The notes below the pieces were generated by a model. It saw nothing but the letters and a program-made list of their open reading frames with translations, was not told the DNA's origin and ran no database searches. A program made the translations under genes and the position numbers. DNA of 64,000 nucleotides from positions 2,934,001 to 2,998,000 of the forward strand of contig NC_087109.1 in assembly GCF_963855985.1 (NCBI RefSeq), written 5' to 3'. This document shows positions 8,695 to 20,109 of the stretch, piece by piece. Within the stretch, counting starts at the first letter, position 1. The number at the start of each line of letters is the position of its first letter. Origin of the DNA: Ostrinia nubilalis. Taxonomy: Eukaryota; Arthropoda; Insecta; Lepidoptera; Crambidae.

Positions 8695-10629
8695 TCAGTT
8701 TCGTGTATTCGATTCGAGTCGTCGTTCGAGTTGTTGCAAATTATTTAGAGCCGTGTCGTTCGAGTTCTTGCGAAGCTTAAGAATTTTAACAACACCCCTG
8801 CCTAGATTATCACGTGATGATTGAGTCACATGATTGAGTTCTGTAAATGATGGTGTGGTAGTTAGAAAAGTGCACGTAAAGTTGTTCGTTTTAACATTCA
8901 AGATAGATCCGGATACCAGCCAGCCTAATTTTGTCTCAATTAATTGGAGATTAGAACCGGGGGCGACTGGGATTCGGTTAGATTGAATTAAGGTCCAGAA
9001 GAGATCCGCACCTATGAGTATATCTATCTCTGACGGCTGTGTAAAGCTTGGATCTGCTAGAACTACTCCTGAAGGCAAGTTCATATTGAAACGGATGGGT
9101 TGACTTGGTATTGAACCCACGATACGGGGAATGACGAGACACGATAATGTGGAACTAAATTCTGTTACCTGTGATTGAACTGTGACTGTACATTGTCGAT
9201 TAATAACTTGCGCGTTACCGCTGATGCCTTGTATCGTGTTTGAGATTTGACGTGGTTGAATACCTAACTTCTCGCACAAGCTTTCCGTGATAAGCGAGCA
9301 CTGACTTCCTGAGTCTAAGAGCGCCTTAACGAGTACGCTTTTATTGTTATGCATTATACGCACTGATGCTGTTGACAATAAAACTTGATCAAGGGTCGTG
9401 TTTTCAATTTTCATTACAGCCTGAGAATTGGTCGTAGTTTCTGGTTCCACGTGAAGATGCGAATTATGTTTTTCGTTACAATATTTGCAGCCTCGTGAGC
9501 GACACGTAGAAACAGTATGTCCTGGTCTGAGGCAATTTTTGCAAAGACTCAAATTTTCTACAAACTTGACGCGTTCATGAACAGATGAATCTAAAAACGT
9601 TTTGCAAAAATATATCGGGTGTGCATCTTGACAGACAGGGCATTTGAAGTGAGGACGATTGAAAGTATTATATTTGGTTGTCGTTACCGAAAGCACTTGC
9701 TTAGGCTGAAAATTGCGAATAGGTTTTAACGATTGCGATTGTTTAGAGGACATAGTTTCGAGTAAGTCAGCTCTATCACGCAAGAAATTGGTAAATTGTT
9801 CGAGAGAAGGAACTGTGTTACTAGACCGATGCTCTTCCCACTGACGCGATGTGGTAGAGTCAAGTTTCGATGACACTAGATAAATTATCACTGTATCCCA
9901 ACTATCAACTGGTTCGCCTAACGATTTTAACGCTGCGAGATTTTTCGTCATACAATCGAGTAATTGTCTGATACTACAATACGATTCATTTGCAATATTA
10001 TCAATTGAGAAAAGGGACTTCACGTGATTATGTATTAGTAATCTTTTATTATGGTATCGATCGTTCAAGAGCTGCCAAGCTACAGCATAGTTTTGAGCCG
10101 AAAACTCAAGACTTTGCAGCAAAATGGCAGCGCTACCTTGCAATGAGTTTCGCAAATAATGGTACTTCGTTATCAATGGTAAATTGTGGTTGTCATGCAC
10201 CAACGAGGCAAAAGTATCTCGGTATTCTATCCACTTATCGTAGCTACCATCAAAACACGGCAGCGATATTGTTGGCAGCTTAAGACCCTGTATGTGAACA
10301 CCATTATGACCGTTACTAGACTGTGCCTCCTCGAACGCGCTATCAGCAAACAAACGCTTACCAATTGACAGTGCCTCTGCGTACGTACCCTCGAAGGCGT
10401 CGCGCTCGTCCAAATGTTTCTCCAACTGATCTACGTCTGTGAATTCGATTTGACATTGAATTTCATTGAAAGATTCGTAAAGGTCTTTTAGAGAATCAAA
10501 TTGAAATTGAATTGTTTTCACATCTGACTCGACGATGCAAGATTCGTCCTTTATTTTGTTATAGAATCGTGTGAGTTTGGCTTTAATTACGCCGCGCTTA
10601 CTCACGAGTTCGCTTAATTTCGCGGGCAT
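8695..10629 (-). CDS. BEL/Pao gag-protease polyprotein (644 aa)
   Basis: This is an intact frame encoding the structural (gag) and aspartic protease part of a BEL/Pao element. A DUF1759-type gag region lies around residues 110-300 (FDGSYDKWIEYRDTF, HYLRNSLQGSA). A cysteine-rich segment of zinc-knuckle type follows (CPVCQDAHPIYFC, then CKNCLRPGHTVSTC and CKYCNEKHNSHLH) at about 330-395. A DUF1758-type protease with the DSGS catalytic motif (ALLDSGSQCS) comes after it at about 435. The frame stops soon after the protease, where reverse transcriptase would normally continue. It could still give a particle-forming protein. It is bounded by BEL1 LTRs. Confidence 0.92.
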   Translation of the reverse strand: MPAKLSELVSKRGVIKAKLTRFYNKIKDESCIVESDVKTIQFQFDSLKDLYESFNEIQCQIEFTDVDQLEKHLDERDAFEGTYAEALSIGKRLFADSAFEEAQSSNGHNGVHIQGLKLPTISLPCFDGSYDKWIEYRDTFASLVHDNHNLPLITKYHYLRNSLQGSAAILLQSLEFSAQNYAVAWQLLNDRYHNKRLLIHNHVKSLFSIDNIANESYCSIRQLLDCMTKNLAALKSLGEPVDSWDTVIIYLVSSKLDSTTSRQWEEHRSSNTVPSLEQFTNFLRDRADLLETMSSKQSQSLKPIRNFQPKQVLSVTTTKYNTFNRPHFKCPVCQDAHPIYFCKTFLDSSVHERVKFVENLSLCKNCLRPGHTVSTCRSRGCKYCNEKHNSHLHVEPETTTNSQAVMKIENTTLDQVLLSTASVRIMHNNKSVLVKALLDSGSQCSLITESLCEKLGIQPRQISNTIQGISGNAQVINRQCTVTVQSQVTEFSSTLSCLVIPRIVGSIPSQPIRFNMNLPSGVVLADPSFTQPSEIDILIGADLFWTLIQSNRIPVAPGSNLQLIETKLGWLVSGSILNVKTNNFTCTFLTTTPSFTELNHVTQSSRDNLGRGVVKILKLRKNSNDTALNNLQQLERRLESNTRN

Positions 10630-10900
10630 GATAATATTATAAAAAATATGAGAAAAATAATACGATTATGATAATGAAAAATGAATGATAGGCGGTACGT
10701 TACGTGTACGAGGCCCGTCCGTCGCGTTTCGTTGCTGCGAAGGCCGGGTTTCTGAAGACACGACGAGAAGTCTTCAGAAATTACGTGTATCGAGGTCGCT
10801 GGGTATCGCTTCTTCTCCAGTTCGAAAGTATTGGCATCCGTGTCCAATTATGTGTTCCCGAACAGGCGAAGTGTATCCGGCTCGTGTAGGCCAAAAAACA

Positions 10901-11086
10901 TGTAGGTTATTATTCTACATATTGAAACAATAAAACTTGTAATGGCTCGCTGATGTAATTCGAGAAATTCGAGAGAATCGAGTGACATTTGAGATGAAAA
11001 ACATTGACATAAGAAAAACGAAAAAATAAAAATATTCTTGCTGGCCAGTGCGCGTAGCCAAGGAGGCGGCCGTTGCGGCCGCAACA
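10901..11086 (-). repeat. BEL1 5' LTR
   Basis: A 186-bp repeat of 7286-7471. The internal sequence next to it (minus strand, from about 10893) contains TTGGCCTACACGAG, a candidate primer-binding site starting with TGG. Which tRNA it matches was not determined. Confidence 0.9.
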
Positions 11087-11096
11087 TTATTAATTA

Positions 11097-11674
11097 CTAG
11101 CGGCCGCCTGCGACTTTGTACCTACCTACGCGTGGATCCCGTTTTACCCCCTTCATCTATCTTACGCGGTTTAGATTTTTTTAATATTCTGTTGTAACTA
11201 AGCTTTAAGTTTACTAAGGTACCTGCATGCCAAATTTCAACCGTCTTACTTAAGCGGTTTAGATTTTTCATACAAAAGGATTTTCCCACTAATTCCCGTT
11301 CCCGTGGGAATTTCGGGAATTCCTTGTTTTAACTAAGCTTTAAGTTTACTAAGGTATCTGCATGCCAAATTTCAACCGTCTTACTTAAGCGGTTTAGATT
11401 TTTCATACAAAAGGATTTTTCCGCTAATTCCTGTTCCCGTGGGAATTCCTAAGTATACTATAACCTGCCCAGGAGTATGTAGAATAATTGTACCAAGTTT
11501 CGTTAAAATCCGTCGAGTAGTTTTTGTTTCTATAAGGAACATACAGACAGACAAAAATTTTACTGATTGCATTTTTGGCATCAGTATCGATCACTAATCA
11601 CCCCCTGATATTTATTTTGAAAATATATTTCATGTACAGAATTCACCTCTCTACAGATTTATTATAAGTATAGA
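11097..11674 (-). mobile_element. Non-autonomous Helitron-like element
   Basis: On the minus strand it begins TCTATACTTATAATAAATCT and ends in a GC-rich hairpin followed by CTAG (plus 11097-11100), the Helitron 5'-TC...CTRR-3' pattern. The interior carries tandem units of about 115 bp with TTCCCGTGGGAA-type motifs. There is no Rep/helicase coding. Related copies lie at 24795-25415, 52484-52779, 53038-53752 and 61261-61381. Confidence 0.75.
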
Positions 11675-11879
11675 TTATTTTGTTGTAAGTATGTTACATA
11701 TTTATTTGTGCATCCGTAAAATAAATTGATAGTCTATTTTCGAACTGTTTTATGTATTATTTTAAAGATCTACATAGGTAGATACGAATACACCATAATA
11801 CTGATACTCTTGCTTTTAAATTTTCATCAATCATTATTAAAATGTTTATCTTCAAAATTCATAGTTAAATTAAATTACT

Positions 11880-12058
11880 CAAGTTGATTACACTTTGTGG
11901 GTACTACAAACAAAACTAGCAATAACACATCAAGCACATTTAATTGACATTGAGAATATTTTAGTAAGCTTGATAAAATCGAAAACTGATTATTCGTAAC
12001 TATTATATGTATTATCAAATGAGTTTTGTCGAGTTATCGAATAGTAACATAAAGAATC
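11880..12058 (+). promoter_or_regulatory. Conserved 5' flank of GR gene A
   Basis: This non-coding block is nearly identical upstream of gene B (53955-54136) and partly conserved before C and D. The last bases before the ATG share TATCGAATAGTAACATAAAG with small changes in all four copies. It probably contains the 5' UTR and core promoter. No TATA box was assigned. Confidence 0.5.
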
Positions 12059-14465
12059 ATGATAGACGAAGACTTCTACGAAATGTACAAACCGATGTAC
12101 ATATTTCAAATACTAACATGTGCTCAAAAATATATTATTGATAAGAATTCTGTCAAACTTATACATTATAAACATATAGTTATAAGTCTACTTGCAACTA
12201 TAGTACTTCTTTTTATCTTAGAGGAAACTCTCCGTATTTTCAAGTCTTTTTTAAGCTTGGTTTTGTTGGTCATCTACTGTGTTAACTATAGTTCTTATGC
12301 TTTAAATTTTATCGTCACCTGTGTCTTAAACTACATCTACAGAAATGTTAATAGCAACCTCATTTCCTACATGTCTTATTTGAATTCCAATTTGTACGAT
12401 GCGAAGCAGTCGAAACATTTAAAAATTCTATCATGGACGCTATGTTCCACAACAGTGTTTATGTATGTTTTACTTATATTTGTGAAATGTTTTGTTGATC
12501 CTCACTGGTTTCTTCTGAGGGGCTTGTATTTGTTGACAACTATAAGTTTTGAAATGGATATGGTTTATGCAATATTCATTACTTGTTTCTTGGCTTCTAA
12601 GCTCAATTTATGGGTCAAAGAAGTGAATTTCAAAAGCGGTCTTCTGGAAATGGACGAAGATGTAGTTATAGATGAATGTGACCGTTTGCGTCGCCTGTTT
12701 CTAAGTCATCTGGAGTGCATGGTGTTGATGGAAAAAACTTCACGATTCGTTGTAATTACAATCATATTTTTTTGTTTATTTCTGGCTTTTGCTCACAATT
12801 CCATCTGATTGTTTGAACTTTTTTTAATCTTGATCATTTTTTCTCAGACAACATTTTTAATTTTGTTGATGCGTCATAATTCTGTTTCACAATACGATAT
12901 TAACAGTATTTTTGCAAGTTAGATTTACTCACTCCTAAATTTTATCTCTTTTCAGATCCTCATACATTTTGTGTCAACATTTTTCCAAACTATAAATTAC
13001 GTTATGATTCTTCTAATACGGAATGAAGTAAGTATAATGTATGAAATTGTACCGCAACTCTACAAAAGAATGTCTAGGTAAATAATATTTTCATTAATAA
13101 TGATGATGAACGGCCTAGACTGTAGGTTTTTAATATTTTATCGCAAGGTAAAAAGCGCTCATCTTTGAATGTTTTTTCATTGAATATTCTATTAGATGTT
13201 TGATATTATTCAGATCTTTGAATTATTATAAAAAAAGTTTTGGTTTGAAATTTCAAATAACAGATATTATATTATGGCGTATAACACCCGTATTCACAAA
13301 CAGACAATCGAACGCACAGCGTTGAATAGAGCTCTGAGATTCTTTCGTGTGTGCCCGTGCATCCACGCGCACTGTGAGATCTCATAGTAATGTTTGTGAA
13401 TACGGGCGTAAATCTAGTTCCATTTCAGCCCTATTCTCAAACAGTGAGCCACAGTTTCGGACTAGCAACATGGATCCTGAGGTTATTCTCGATACAAACA
13501 GTTCTATGTGTGACTTGTGAATTGCTATACCTGCGTATTAAATTGGCCAGGACGACTGCTTTGCGGTTGCTCAACCTGAATAGATCTCGTAAGTGATCAC
13601 TTTATTTGGACAGATCCTTCCAATTCTTTCCAGCATTTTTCGAGCGTCAGCATGCTGGTAGATCTGGTCTTAAATAAGTCGTTTTAATCAAAAGACATCC
13701 ACTGCTGAACTAAGCCTTCACAACATCATCATCATCATCATCATTTCAGCCATAGGACGTCCACTGCTGAACATAGGCCTCCCCCAATGCTTTCCATGTT
13801 ACCCGGTTGGTAGCGGCCTGCGTCCAGCGCTTTCCTGCTACCTTTATGATGTCGTCGGTCCACCTTGTGGGTGGACACAACATACACAACATACACTTCC
13901 TGTATCTATTTCTAGCAACCTTCATGAGATCGTCAATCTACCTAGAAAGAAGCTTGCGTACCACCTAGACGTAGTGTAATACCTCTTCTGGTCCGTGTTT
14001 GCCACTCAAGAACTTTTCGCCTTCAACGACCATCAGTTCTTTGAGCTATTTATTTATAAACATGATGAAAACATTATTTATTGATTGACTTCATCAAACT
14101 CAGAGTAAAATAAATCCTCGTGCTCATAATTATTCTCACTTCTTTCTTTAGTTTTATTGCAATCTACAACAGTAGGTAATCCAGTAATTCCCTGATAATT
14201 CTATTACTTTGATACCTCTCAAAACTGAGTTTTCTCTTGATTTACATTTATTTGCATCATTATTTCTGCCAAAATTGATATAACGTTAACTCTTTTTTAC
14301 ATTTCAGCCATCTGGCGGAGATTTGCGAAAAACATACTGAGGTCCAGTGAAATCAAGAAAATCAATGCATGCGGCTTGTTTTCTTTAGATGCAGCCTTGC
14401 CTCTGCGAATGGGCAGCTTGCTTGGAACCTACGTCATTGTTTTATTACAATTCAAATATTTGTAG
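12059..14465 (+). CDS. Gustatory receptor A (four exons, 360 aa)
   Basis: A complete insect gustatory receptor gene. Exons are 12059-12751, 12956-13027, 13429-13588 and 14308-14465, all GT-AG, with phases 0, 0 and 1 and stop TAG. The protein has hydrophobic segments at about residues 39-58, 64-92, 124-146, 154-180 and 232-250, more in exon 3 and the C-terminus, and the GR signature TYVIVLLQF near the end. Family members are ligand-gated cation channels in the dendrites of taste neurons, with an intracellular N-terminus. Intron 2 holds a MITE ending 20 bases before exon 3. Intron 3 holds an RTE tail inside an older RTE fragment. It is nearly identical to gene B; in exon 1 I count eight replacements. 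A polyadenylation signal AATAAA is at 14552-14557. Ligand class is unknown; bitter-type is an inference. Confidence 0.93.
13285..13408. mobile_element. MITE in intron 2 of GR A (TAA duplication)
   Basis: A 124-bp copy with ends CACCCGTATTCACAAAC and GTTTGTGAATACGGGCG, flanked by TAA (13282-13284 and 13409-13411). It is shared with gene B at the same intron position, so it predates the A/B duplication. Confidence 0.85.
13730..13895 (-). mobile_element. RTE-type LINE tail in intron 3 of GR A
   Basis: A minus-strand 3' fragment with a (CAT)n tail at its plus-strand left end. It sits inside an older, diverged fragment of the same family (about 13690-13720 and 13900-13965). It is present at the same site in gene B and absent from C and D. 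Confidence 0.75.
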
Positions 14466-14785
14466 TTTAAGCATACTTATTATTATTCTGTGGTTTAAGT
14501 TTTATTTTTATGGCATGGACTGTTATGTTATTTGAGTAGTAATCTCTATCAAATAAATTGTGAACTTCGAACATTATTATCACATTTTTCAAACCTGCGT
14601 TTAAGCAAAAAAACAGTAATTATACACCAAGTACCTACATACAATCTTAAGTGGGCATTCAACAAGAACTATGCATGAAAATGTAGCATAAAAAGAAAAA
14701 TTGTAAAAGGACATCATCCATTTTGGTCCAAATTCAAAAGTGCCGGCCAAAAAATAAAAATGCTGTATTCTGATAGAACACGTCC

Positions 14786-17130
14786 CACGGTGGGCTGATA
14801 TTAGAGCTTCATAGACTTAGCGTCGCTCAAAAATCAAGTGCCTAATTTTGAAAAAATAAATATGCCAATGTGTTCCTTTACCAAAAAGGAATATTTTATG
14901 TTATGTAACGTTTCTTGATAAAGTTATTATTTAATAAGTTATTGACAATTTCCTTTTTTTTGTATGGAGCTCAACATTTATTTTTATTTTATTCGTTATT
15001 CTTAAGCTTTCTTAAGAAATTGACTTTTGTATTATGTAATGCAACATATAAGCTATGTTATCACCAAGTGTCGCATTTCGGAAATCTTCGGAACATTGTC
15101 ATTTTGGACTTTAAAATAAAAAAAATAAAAAATTGAAATAACTGCCAAATTTTGTAAAAATAACTACGCCAATGTGTTCCTTTGCCAAAAAGAAATATTT
15201 TTTGTTATGTAACTTTTCTTGATAAAGTTATTATTTAATAAGTTATTGACAATAATTACTTTTTTTTGTATGGAGCTCAACATTTTTATTTATTTTATTC
15301 GTTATTCTTAAGCTTTCTTAAGAAATTGCTTTTTTTATTATGTAATGCATCATATAAGCTATATTATCACCAAGGGACGAATCCCGGAAACCCTCGGAAC
15401 ACTGTCATTTTCGACTTTAAAATAAAAAAAAAACAAAAAAGAAAACTGCAATGTTATGTACTTTCTTCCGTACTACCCTAACGAGGTGAAGAACTAAGCG
15501 CGTTTTTTATAGTGGTGTTCCCAGGAGGCCTAATCCACATGATTACTAAGGTTACAAAAATATAATATTTGTTTTATGGAAATTAAGCCAGTTTGAAGTT
15601 AAGTTTATTGGTTAGACTCAAGAGACACTTTCAAAATCTACACAAGGAAAGCTTTCTTTCTCGGTATCAGCCTAGACATCAAATTGATCATTTATAGTGG
15701 ACTTTTTGGTGGTTTTGAAAACCTTTCTTGATGGCAATTACGTCTAAATTATTCGTTTCTTTTGATATGGCTTTACAAATATCACATCGCTGCTTGTGCA
15801 GAGCTGCCATTTATCAACGATATTATTTTTCTATCTATCAAGTGAGAATCAGTAATTACGAGATTGTTTTGCTTCCAGAATTACGATCTATTAAATTTTC
15901 AATTTCCGCGTCCGTTATGTTTTTTTCATTGATAATATTAAAATAGGTCGACAATAATTAAATTCAGCTTATTTTGAATAAAAATAATTGGGTTTTCTTC
16001 ATAAATTTGAAAAAGAAATGAGTCGATAGTAAAAAGTGGAGCTAGAAACTTTATTTTCCCTTATCCATTTTATCTGGAGACATCAAACCGAACGTTCATT
16101 TGGGCACTTACAAGTTGCCCTAAAACGCTAGAATCATCACGTAGTATAGAAAATCAGTACGTAGTATAGAAAACACAAAGTTTTATCAACAGCAGCAAAA
16201 AGTTAATTAATAAATGATCAATTTGATGATGAGGATGATACTGATACTGAAAGAAAGCTTTACTTTTGTAGATATTAGCCTATTTCACGGTTCAGAAACT
16301 GACTCTGAATAACCAATAAACTTAACTTCACACTGACTTAATTTTCATAAAACATATTTTAATAATCTTACAAGTGGATTAGGCCTCCTGGGAACACCAC
16401 TATAAAAAACGTGCTTAGTTCTTCACCTCGTTAGGGTAGTACGGAAGAAAGTACATAACATAGCAGTTATTTTTTTTTCTTTTTATTTTTACTTTAAATT
16501 CGAAAATGACAATGTTCCGAGGGTTTCCGGGATTCGTCCCTTGGTGATAATATAGCTTATATGATGCATTACATAATAAAAAAAGCAATTTCTTAAGAAA
16601 GCTTAAGAATAACGAATAAAATAAAAAAAAATGTTGAGCTCCATACAAAAAAAAAGTAATTATTGTCAATAACTTATTAAATAATAACTTTATCAAGAAA
16701 AGTTACATAACAAAAAATATTTCTTTTTGGCAAAGGAACACATTGGCGTAGTTATTTTTACAAAATTTGGCAGTTATTTCAATTTTTTATTTTTTTTATT
16801 TTAAATTCCAAAATGACAATGTTCCGAAGATTTCCGAAGTGCGACACTTGGTGATAACATAGCTTATATGTTGCATTACATAATACAAAAGTCAATTTCT
16901 TAAGAAAGCTTAAGAATAACGAATAAAATAAAAATAAATGTTGAGCTCCATACAAAAAAAAAGGAAATTGTCAATAACTTATTAAATAATAACTTTATCA
17001 AGAAACGTTACATAACATAAAATATTCCTTTTTGGTACAGGAACACATTGGCATATTTATTTTTTCAAAATTAGGCACTTGATTTTTGAGCGACGCTAAG
17101 TCTATGAAGCTCTAATATCAGCCCACCGTG
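14786..17130. mobile_element. 2.3-kb foldback DNA transposon with CACGGTG ends
   Basis: The left arm (14786 to about 15560) is repeated in reverse complement as the right arm (about 16350-17130), with weaker pairing through the centre. Each arm contains two tandem units of about 295 bp. The outermost bases are CACGGTGGGC and GCCCACCGTG, flanked by CGTCC on both sides (14781-14785 and 17131-17135), a 5-bp target duplication. The repeated short open frames with LFNKLLTI and YGAQH are by-products of the arms. A CAC(G/A)GTG terminus with a 5-bp GC-rich target points to the Transib superfamily (inference). There is no transposase. Confidence 0.85.
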
Positions 17131-17135
17131 CGTCC

Positions 17136-17384
17136 GCCTTAGCATTTGTTACTATGGCACCAAAGCTGTAGCACCACTGTGCATCGTAGTATTTGAGTTT
17201 TAAAAGTCTGTCTTTTTAACATTTACGATTAAACTATTTACTAAAACAAATGAAGTATCTTGCCGAAAAATGGCGTGTTTAATATGTTTTGGTTAACACG
17301 ATGTACTTATTGTCGTTCACATACACTGCATACCCAAAAAAATGCACCATGAGTACCTACAAAAAAAAAGGAATGTTAAAACTA
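17136..17384. other. Spacer, no gene recognised
   Basis: Sequence between the foldback element and the Tc1-like remnant. No motif recognised. Confidence 0.4.
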
Positions 17385-18137
17385 GACGCGGCTTATCACT
17401 TCTAGGAATTAAACCAAGTGCCAAAGCGTGCTAGTCGGTGACCTGCCGTCAGTTTCGAGCCTGTGGCAGACCTTTTTGGAGTCAAATTCTATTGCTCATA
17501 TCTTAGACGAACTGTCCACTCGCTAATTACAGCTATCCTACGAACATTTCTGAGCTCTTGCTGGACGTCGATATCAGTCAAATAACGATTTCATAGAGAG
17601 TTTGACATGAAAAAACGGTCATCCCTCTGCGATGTGCACCGGCGCTGTTCAGAACTTGGTCTCGGGATAAAGCCACCAGTCTCCCGAAAGCGTCTTAAAA
17701 CTTTAGAAACCCAGGACTGGCTTATGTGGAGCTGACGTGCGACAGCCCGCTGGCTGAGCCCTTCTTGCAATAGTGCAACGATTTGTGCTGCTTCTGAAGG
17801 TGTAGAATCCCAGGAAAAGTTTCAAAAGAAGCGGAGATGTGTAAGGATCAACGTGTGAAAGCAAAAATCCGAAAACACGTGCTTTTATAGGGGGTAAATA
17901 GGCCGCGACTCGCGACGTATCAAACAGTTGATACATGTCTTTTTCCTTACTTCTTTACATCAGCCGGGATATCTTTTTAAATACTGGTGTAATTTAATTG
18001 AATTTGGTATCAATTTAAAGTTAAAAGTTTAATCTTTAAAATGGTGCCACTTTTTTTGTTACTAACAAGTTCGTTAGTTCAGAAGATCGCGTGGAAACAA
18101 CTTCATGTAAGTGATTCCATACTTTTGCTCGCAAGTG
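17385..18137 (-). mobile_element. Tc1-like transposon remnant
   Basis: On the minus strand the terminus starts CACTTGCGAGCAAAAGTATG next to TA (18138-18139), typical of Tc1-like terminal repeats. The 5' non-coding part and the N-terminal half of a transposase follow. The element is truncated on its 3' side near 17385, with no second terminus. Confidence 0.7.
17600..17825 (-). pseudogene. Tc1-like transposase N-terminal fragment
   Basis: A continuous frame encodes a paired-type helix-turn-helix: PSEAAQIVALLQEG, SQRAVARQLHISQSWVSKVL, RRFRETGG and a basic GRP-hook-like segment. This region binds the terminal repeats. Downstream frames are broken, and no DDE catalytic residues are preserved in the remnant. 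Confidence 0.75.
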
Positions 18138-18139
18138 TA

Positions 18140-18690
18140 TAATAAACACTTTTATTATTTACATAATTATTCTATTCATAAATTGCTTACAAACTGATTT
18201 ACAGTGATTTTAAATTGGCTTACCAGAGTAGGCCGCGCGTGTATTCGTGTAATAAAGGGGCGCGTGTACTGCAGTGTTAACCCATTGAGACCGATTATTA
18301 TTTTTGTAAGTAAAGATTGATTTTTCAGCAATAACTTACAAAGGGAAGCATAAAAATGGAGAAAAAAATATTTTAAAAAATAATCCATAAAAAGGGGGCC
18401 GTGGGGAGCCCGTACCATATATTAGGGTACAGTAGGTCTATATGCATGCAAAACATACTAGTTGTTCAAAGAAGGTTTTTGTTTATTTTGTACGATACGA
18501 TACGATAGTGCCGACCCAGCCAGGACGAGGCCTGTCCCGGTCAAACCGGTATACCAGGGGGCACGATTTTAAGGAAAGACACGCTCTGGGATGGGAGAGG
18601 ACGGCCGACTAGCCGCTGCGACTTTTAAACCGCAACCGGTCGACCACAACCAAGTAGATATGCATCCTGATCCTGGTCTAGGAAAAAAGG
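18140..18690. other. Unassigned sequence with a short ACGAT tandem run
   Basis: Contains a short (GATAC)n/(ACGAT)n run at about 18490-18507 and GC-rich patches. No gene or element end recognised. Confidence 0.4.
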
Positions 18691-18699
18691 TAAAGATGG

Positions 18700-19315
18700 G
18701 TTAACGTTGATAGGACTGAGCGTTGATGCGATGAGATGGGCGGTCTGGCCTTTGATGAGATGGCTTTGGTTGTTCTTGGTTCATATACTGCTGCTATACT
18801 AGCCTCGTTGTTCTCTTGATGTCTGCGGTACTACGTTTTTGTCGTCTCTGTATCTTCCAGATTAATTATTTCGTCTTCTTCTTTTCTTAGTGTCGTTGGA
18901 AGGACTAAACGCATGGTGCGATGAGATGGGCGGTCTAGCCTTTGGTGTGGGAGGTGGCTTGTTTATTCTTTGTTCTCGTACTACTGCTGGACTAGCTTCA
19001 TTGTTCTCCCGATTGTATCGTCTTATTTTCTGCCTATATATTCCTCCAGGTAAAATATTTCTTGTATTTCTTTTCTTTAGCTTAATCTGGCTTTTAGTGA
19101 GGCGGCTTGGTTATTCTTAGTTCTTGTACTGCTACAAGACTAGCTTCATTGTTCTTCCGATTTTATGCTTCTTTTCTTGATATCGGTGATCGGACTGAGC
19201 GTTGATGCAATGCGATGGGCGGTCTGGCTTTTGGTAAGGCGGCTTGGTTTTTCTTAGTTCTACTGCTACAAGAAGCTCTTATTCTTAGTTCTCCTGAAGC
19301 TATCAAACAAATTGT
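18700..19315 (+). repeat. Degenerate tandem repeat array, left part
   Basis: A phrase close to GATGAGATGGGCGGTCTGG, preceded by an AGGACTGAGCGTTGATG-like phrase, recurs at about 18710, 18890, 19195 and again at 20995. Between copies lie T-rich stretches with TTTTTGTCGTCT. The units are diverged and unequal. The short open frames over the array reflect the repeats. Confidence 0.6.
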
Positions 19316-19445
19316 CATCTTTCTTATATGCCCTGGGTCGACTAAAACGGATTACCAACTTGGAAACTGCTCTCTCCGCCTATCATGCATATGCCCATTC
19401 GCGACTCTCTTACGGCATCATATTGTGTGGAAATAGCAGTGCAAT

Positions 19446-20109
19446 TAGGGATTGCAATCCGGTATCATTTTCCATCCGGCCGGATTTTACCGGATTGACG
19501 CTAATCCGGCCGGATCCGGACGGATCCGGCCGGATTGCAAAGTTACTTGATCTAGTATTTAGTGATTTTTAGTTTTGATAATAGCACATAAAAAGAAAAA
19601 TAAAATACGTATTTATGGAAAATAAAGTCACTTTTATTTATATTTTTCGGTATTAATTGTATTTTTTGGTAAGTAATTAACTACTATTTGTTTGTACTAA
19701 TAAAATTATGAAAATTCTAAATAATAAAGTTAGTAATCAGTCTGACTCTCACTTATTGCTGTATGTAAGTATCAGAAAGTACTTAAGTAATAATACTATT
19801 AAACTCTTATTAAATAATCTACACAGACTTAAATCAACAAAAGTCTTTTAAATTTGTACGTATAAATTCAACTTCAGTTATTTTTAAGAAACAATCTGAC
19901 TCCTAAGAAACAATAAAACAAGAAGCATTTATTTTTTGCAAAGGAAAATGCAATGTTGTGTCGCGGCACGTCTAGCGATCTAGCAAATGCGCGCGCGCTC
20001 ACGTTCGCGTATTTTTTGCTTTACCGGATCCGCCACCGGATCCGGTAGGTCCAAAAACACACCGGATCCGCCGGATTACCGGATCCGCCGGACCGGATTG
20101 CAATCCCTA
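19446..20109. mobile_element. Non-autonomous hAT-like element with CCGGAT subterminal repeats
   Basis: The terminal inverted repeats TAGGGATTGCAATCCGG and CCGGATTGCAATCCCTA are flanked by a perfect 8-bp duplication AGTGCAAT (19438-19445 and 20110-20117), diagnostic of hAT-type insertion. CCGGAT-type words are repeated many times within about 100 bp of each end and probably bind the transposase. There is no transposase frame. Confidence 0.9.

Larger units (their letters stand above)
7286..11086 (-). mobile_element. BEL/Pao LTR retrotransposon, internally deleted (BEL1)
   Basis: This is a complete-ended LTR element on the minus strand. It has LTRs of 186 bp at 10901-11086 (5') and 7286-7471 (3'), each TG...CA, and a 5-bp target duplication TTATT (7281-7285 and 11087-11091). 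Internally it keeps a long gag-protease frame (10629-8695) and the C-terminal part of integrase (about 8270-7514). No reverse transcriptase or RNase H coding lies between them, so it is non-autonomous. The two LTRs look almost identical by eye, suggesting a fairly recent insertion. The empty site is preserved in the duplicate block near 52480. Confidence 0.92.

Noticed and set aside
12752..12808. Extension of GR A exon 1 to the stop at 12808 as a shorter receptor
   Set aside because: The GT at 12752 aligns with the donor in B, C and D. Splicing to 12956 gives the conserved four-exon receptor with the TY....QF end.
14915..16696. Repeated hydrophobic frames (LFNKLLTI, YGAQH) that might be small membrane proteins
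   Set aside because: The same frame appears in each tandem unit and arm of the foldback element in both orientations, with no start or splice context; by-products of AT-rich repeats.
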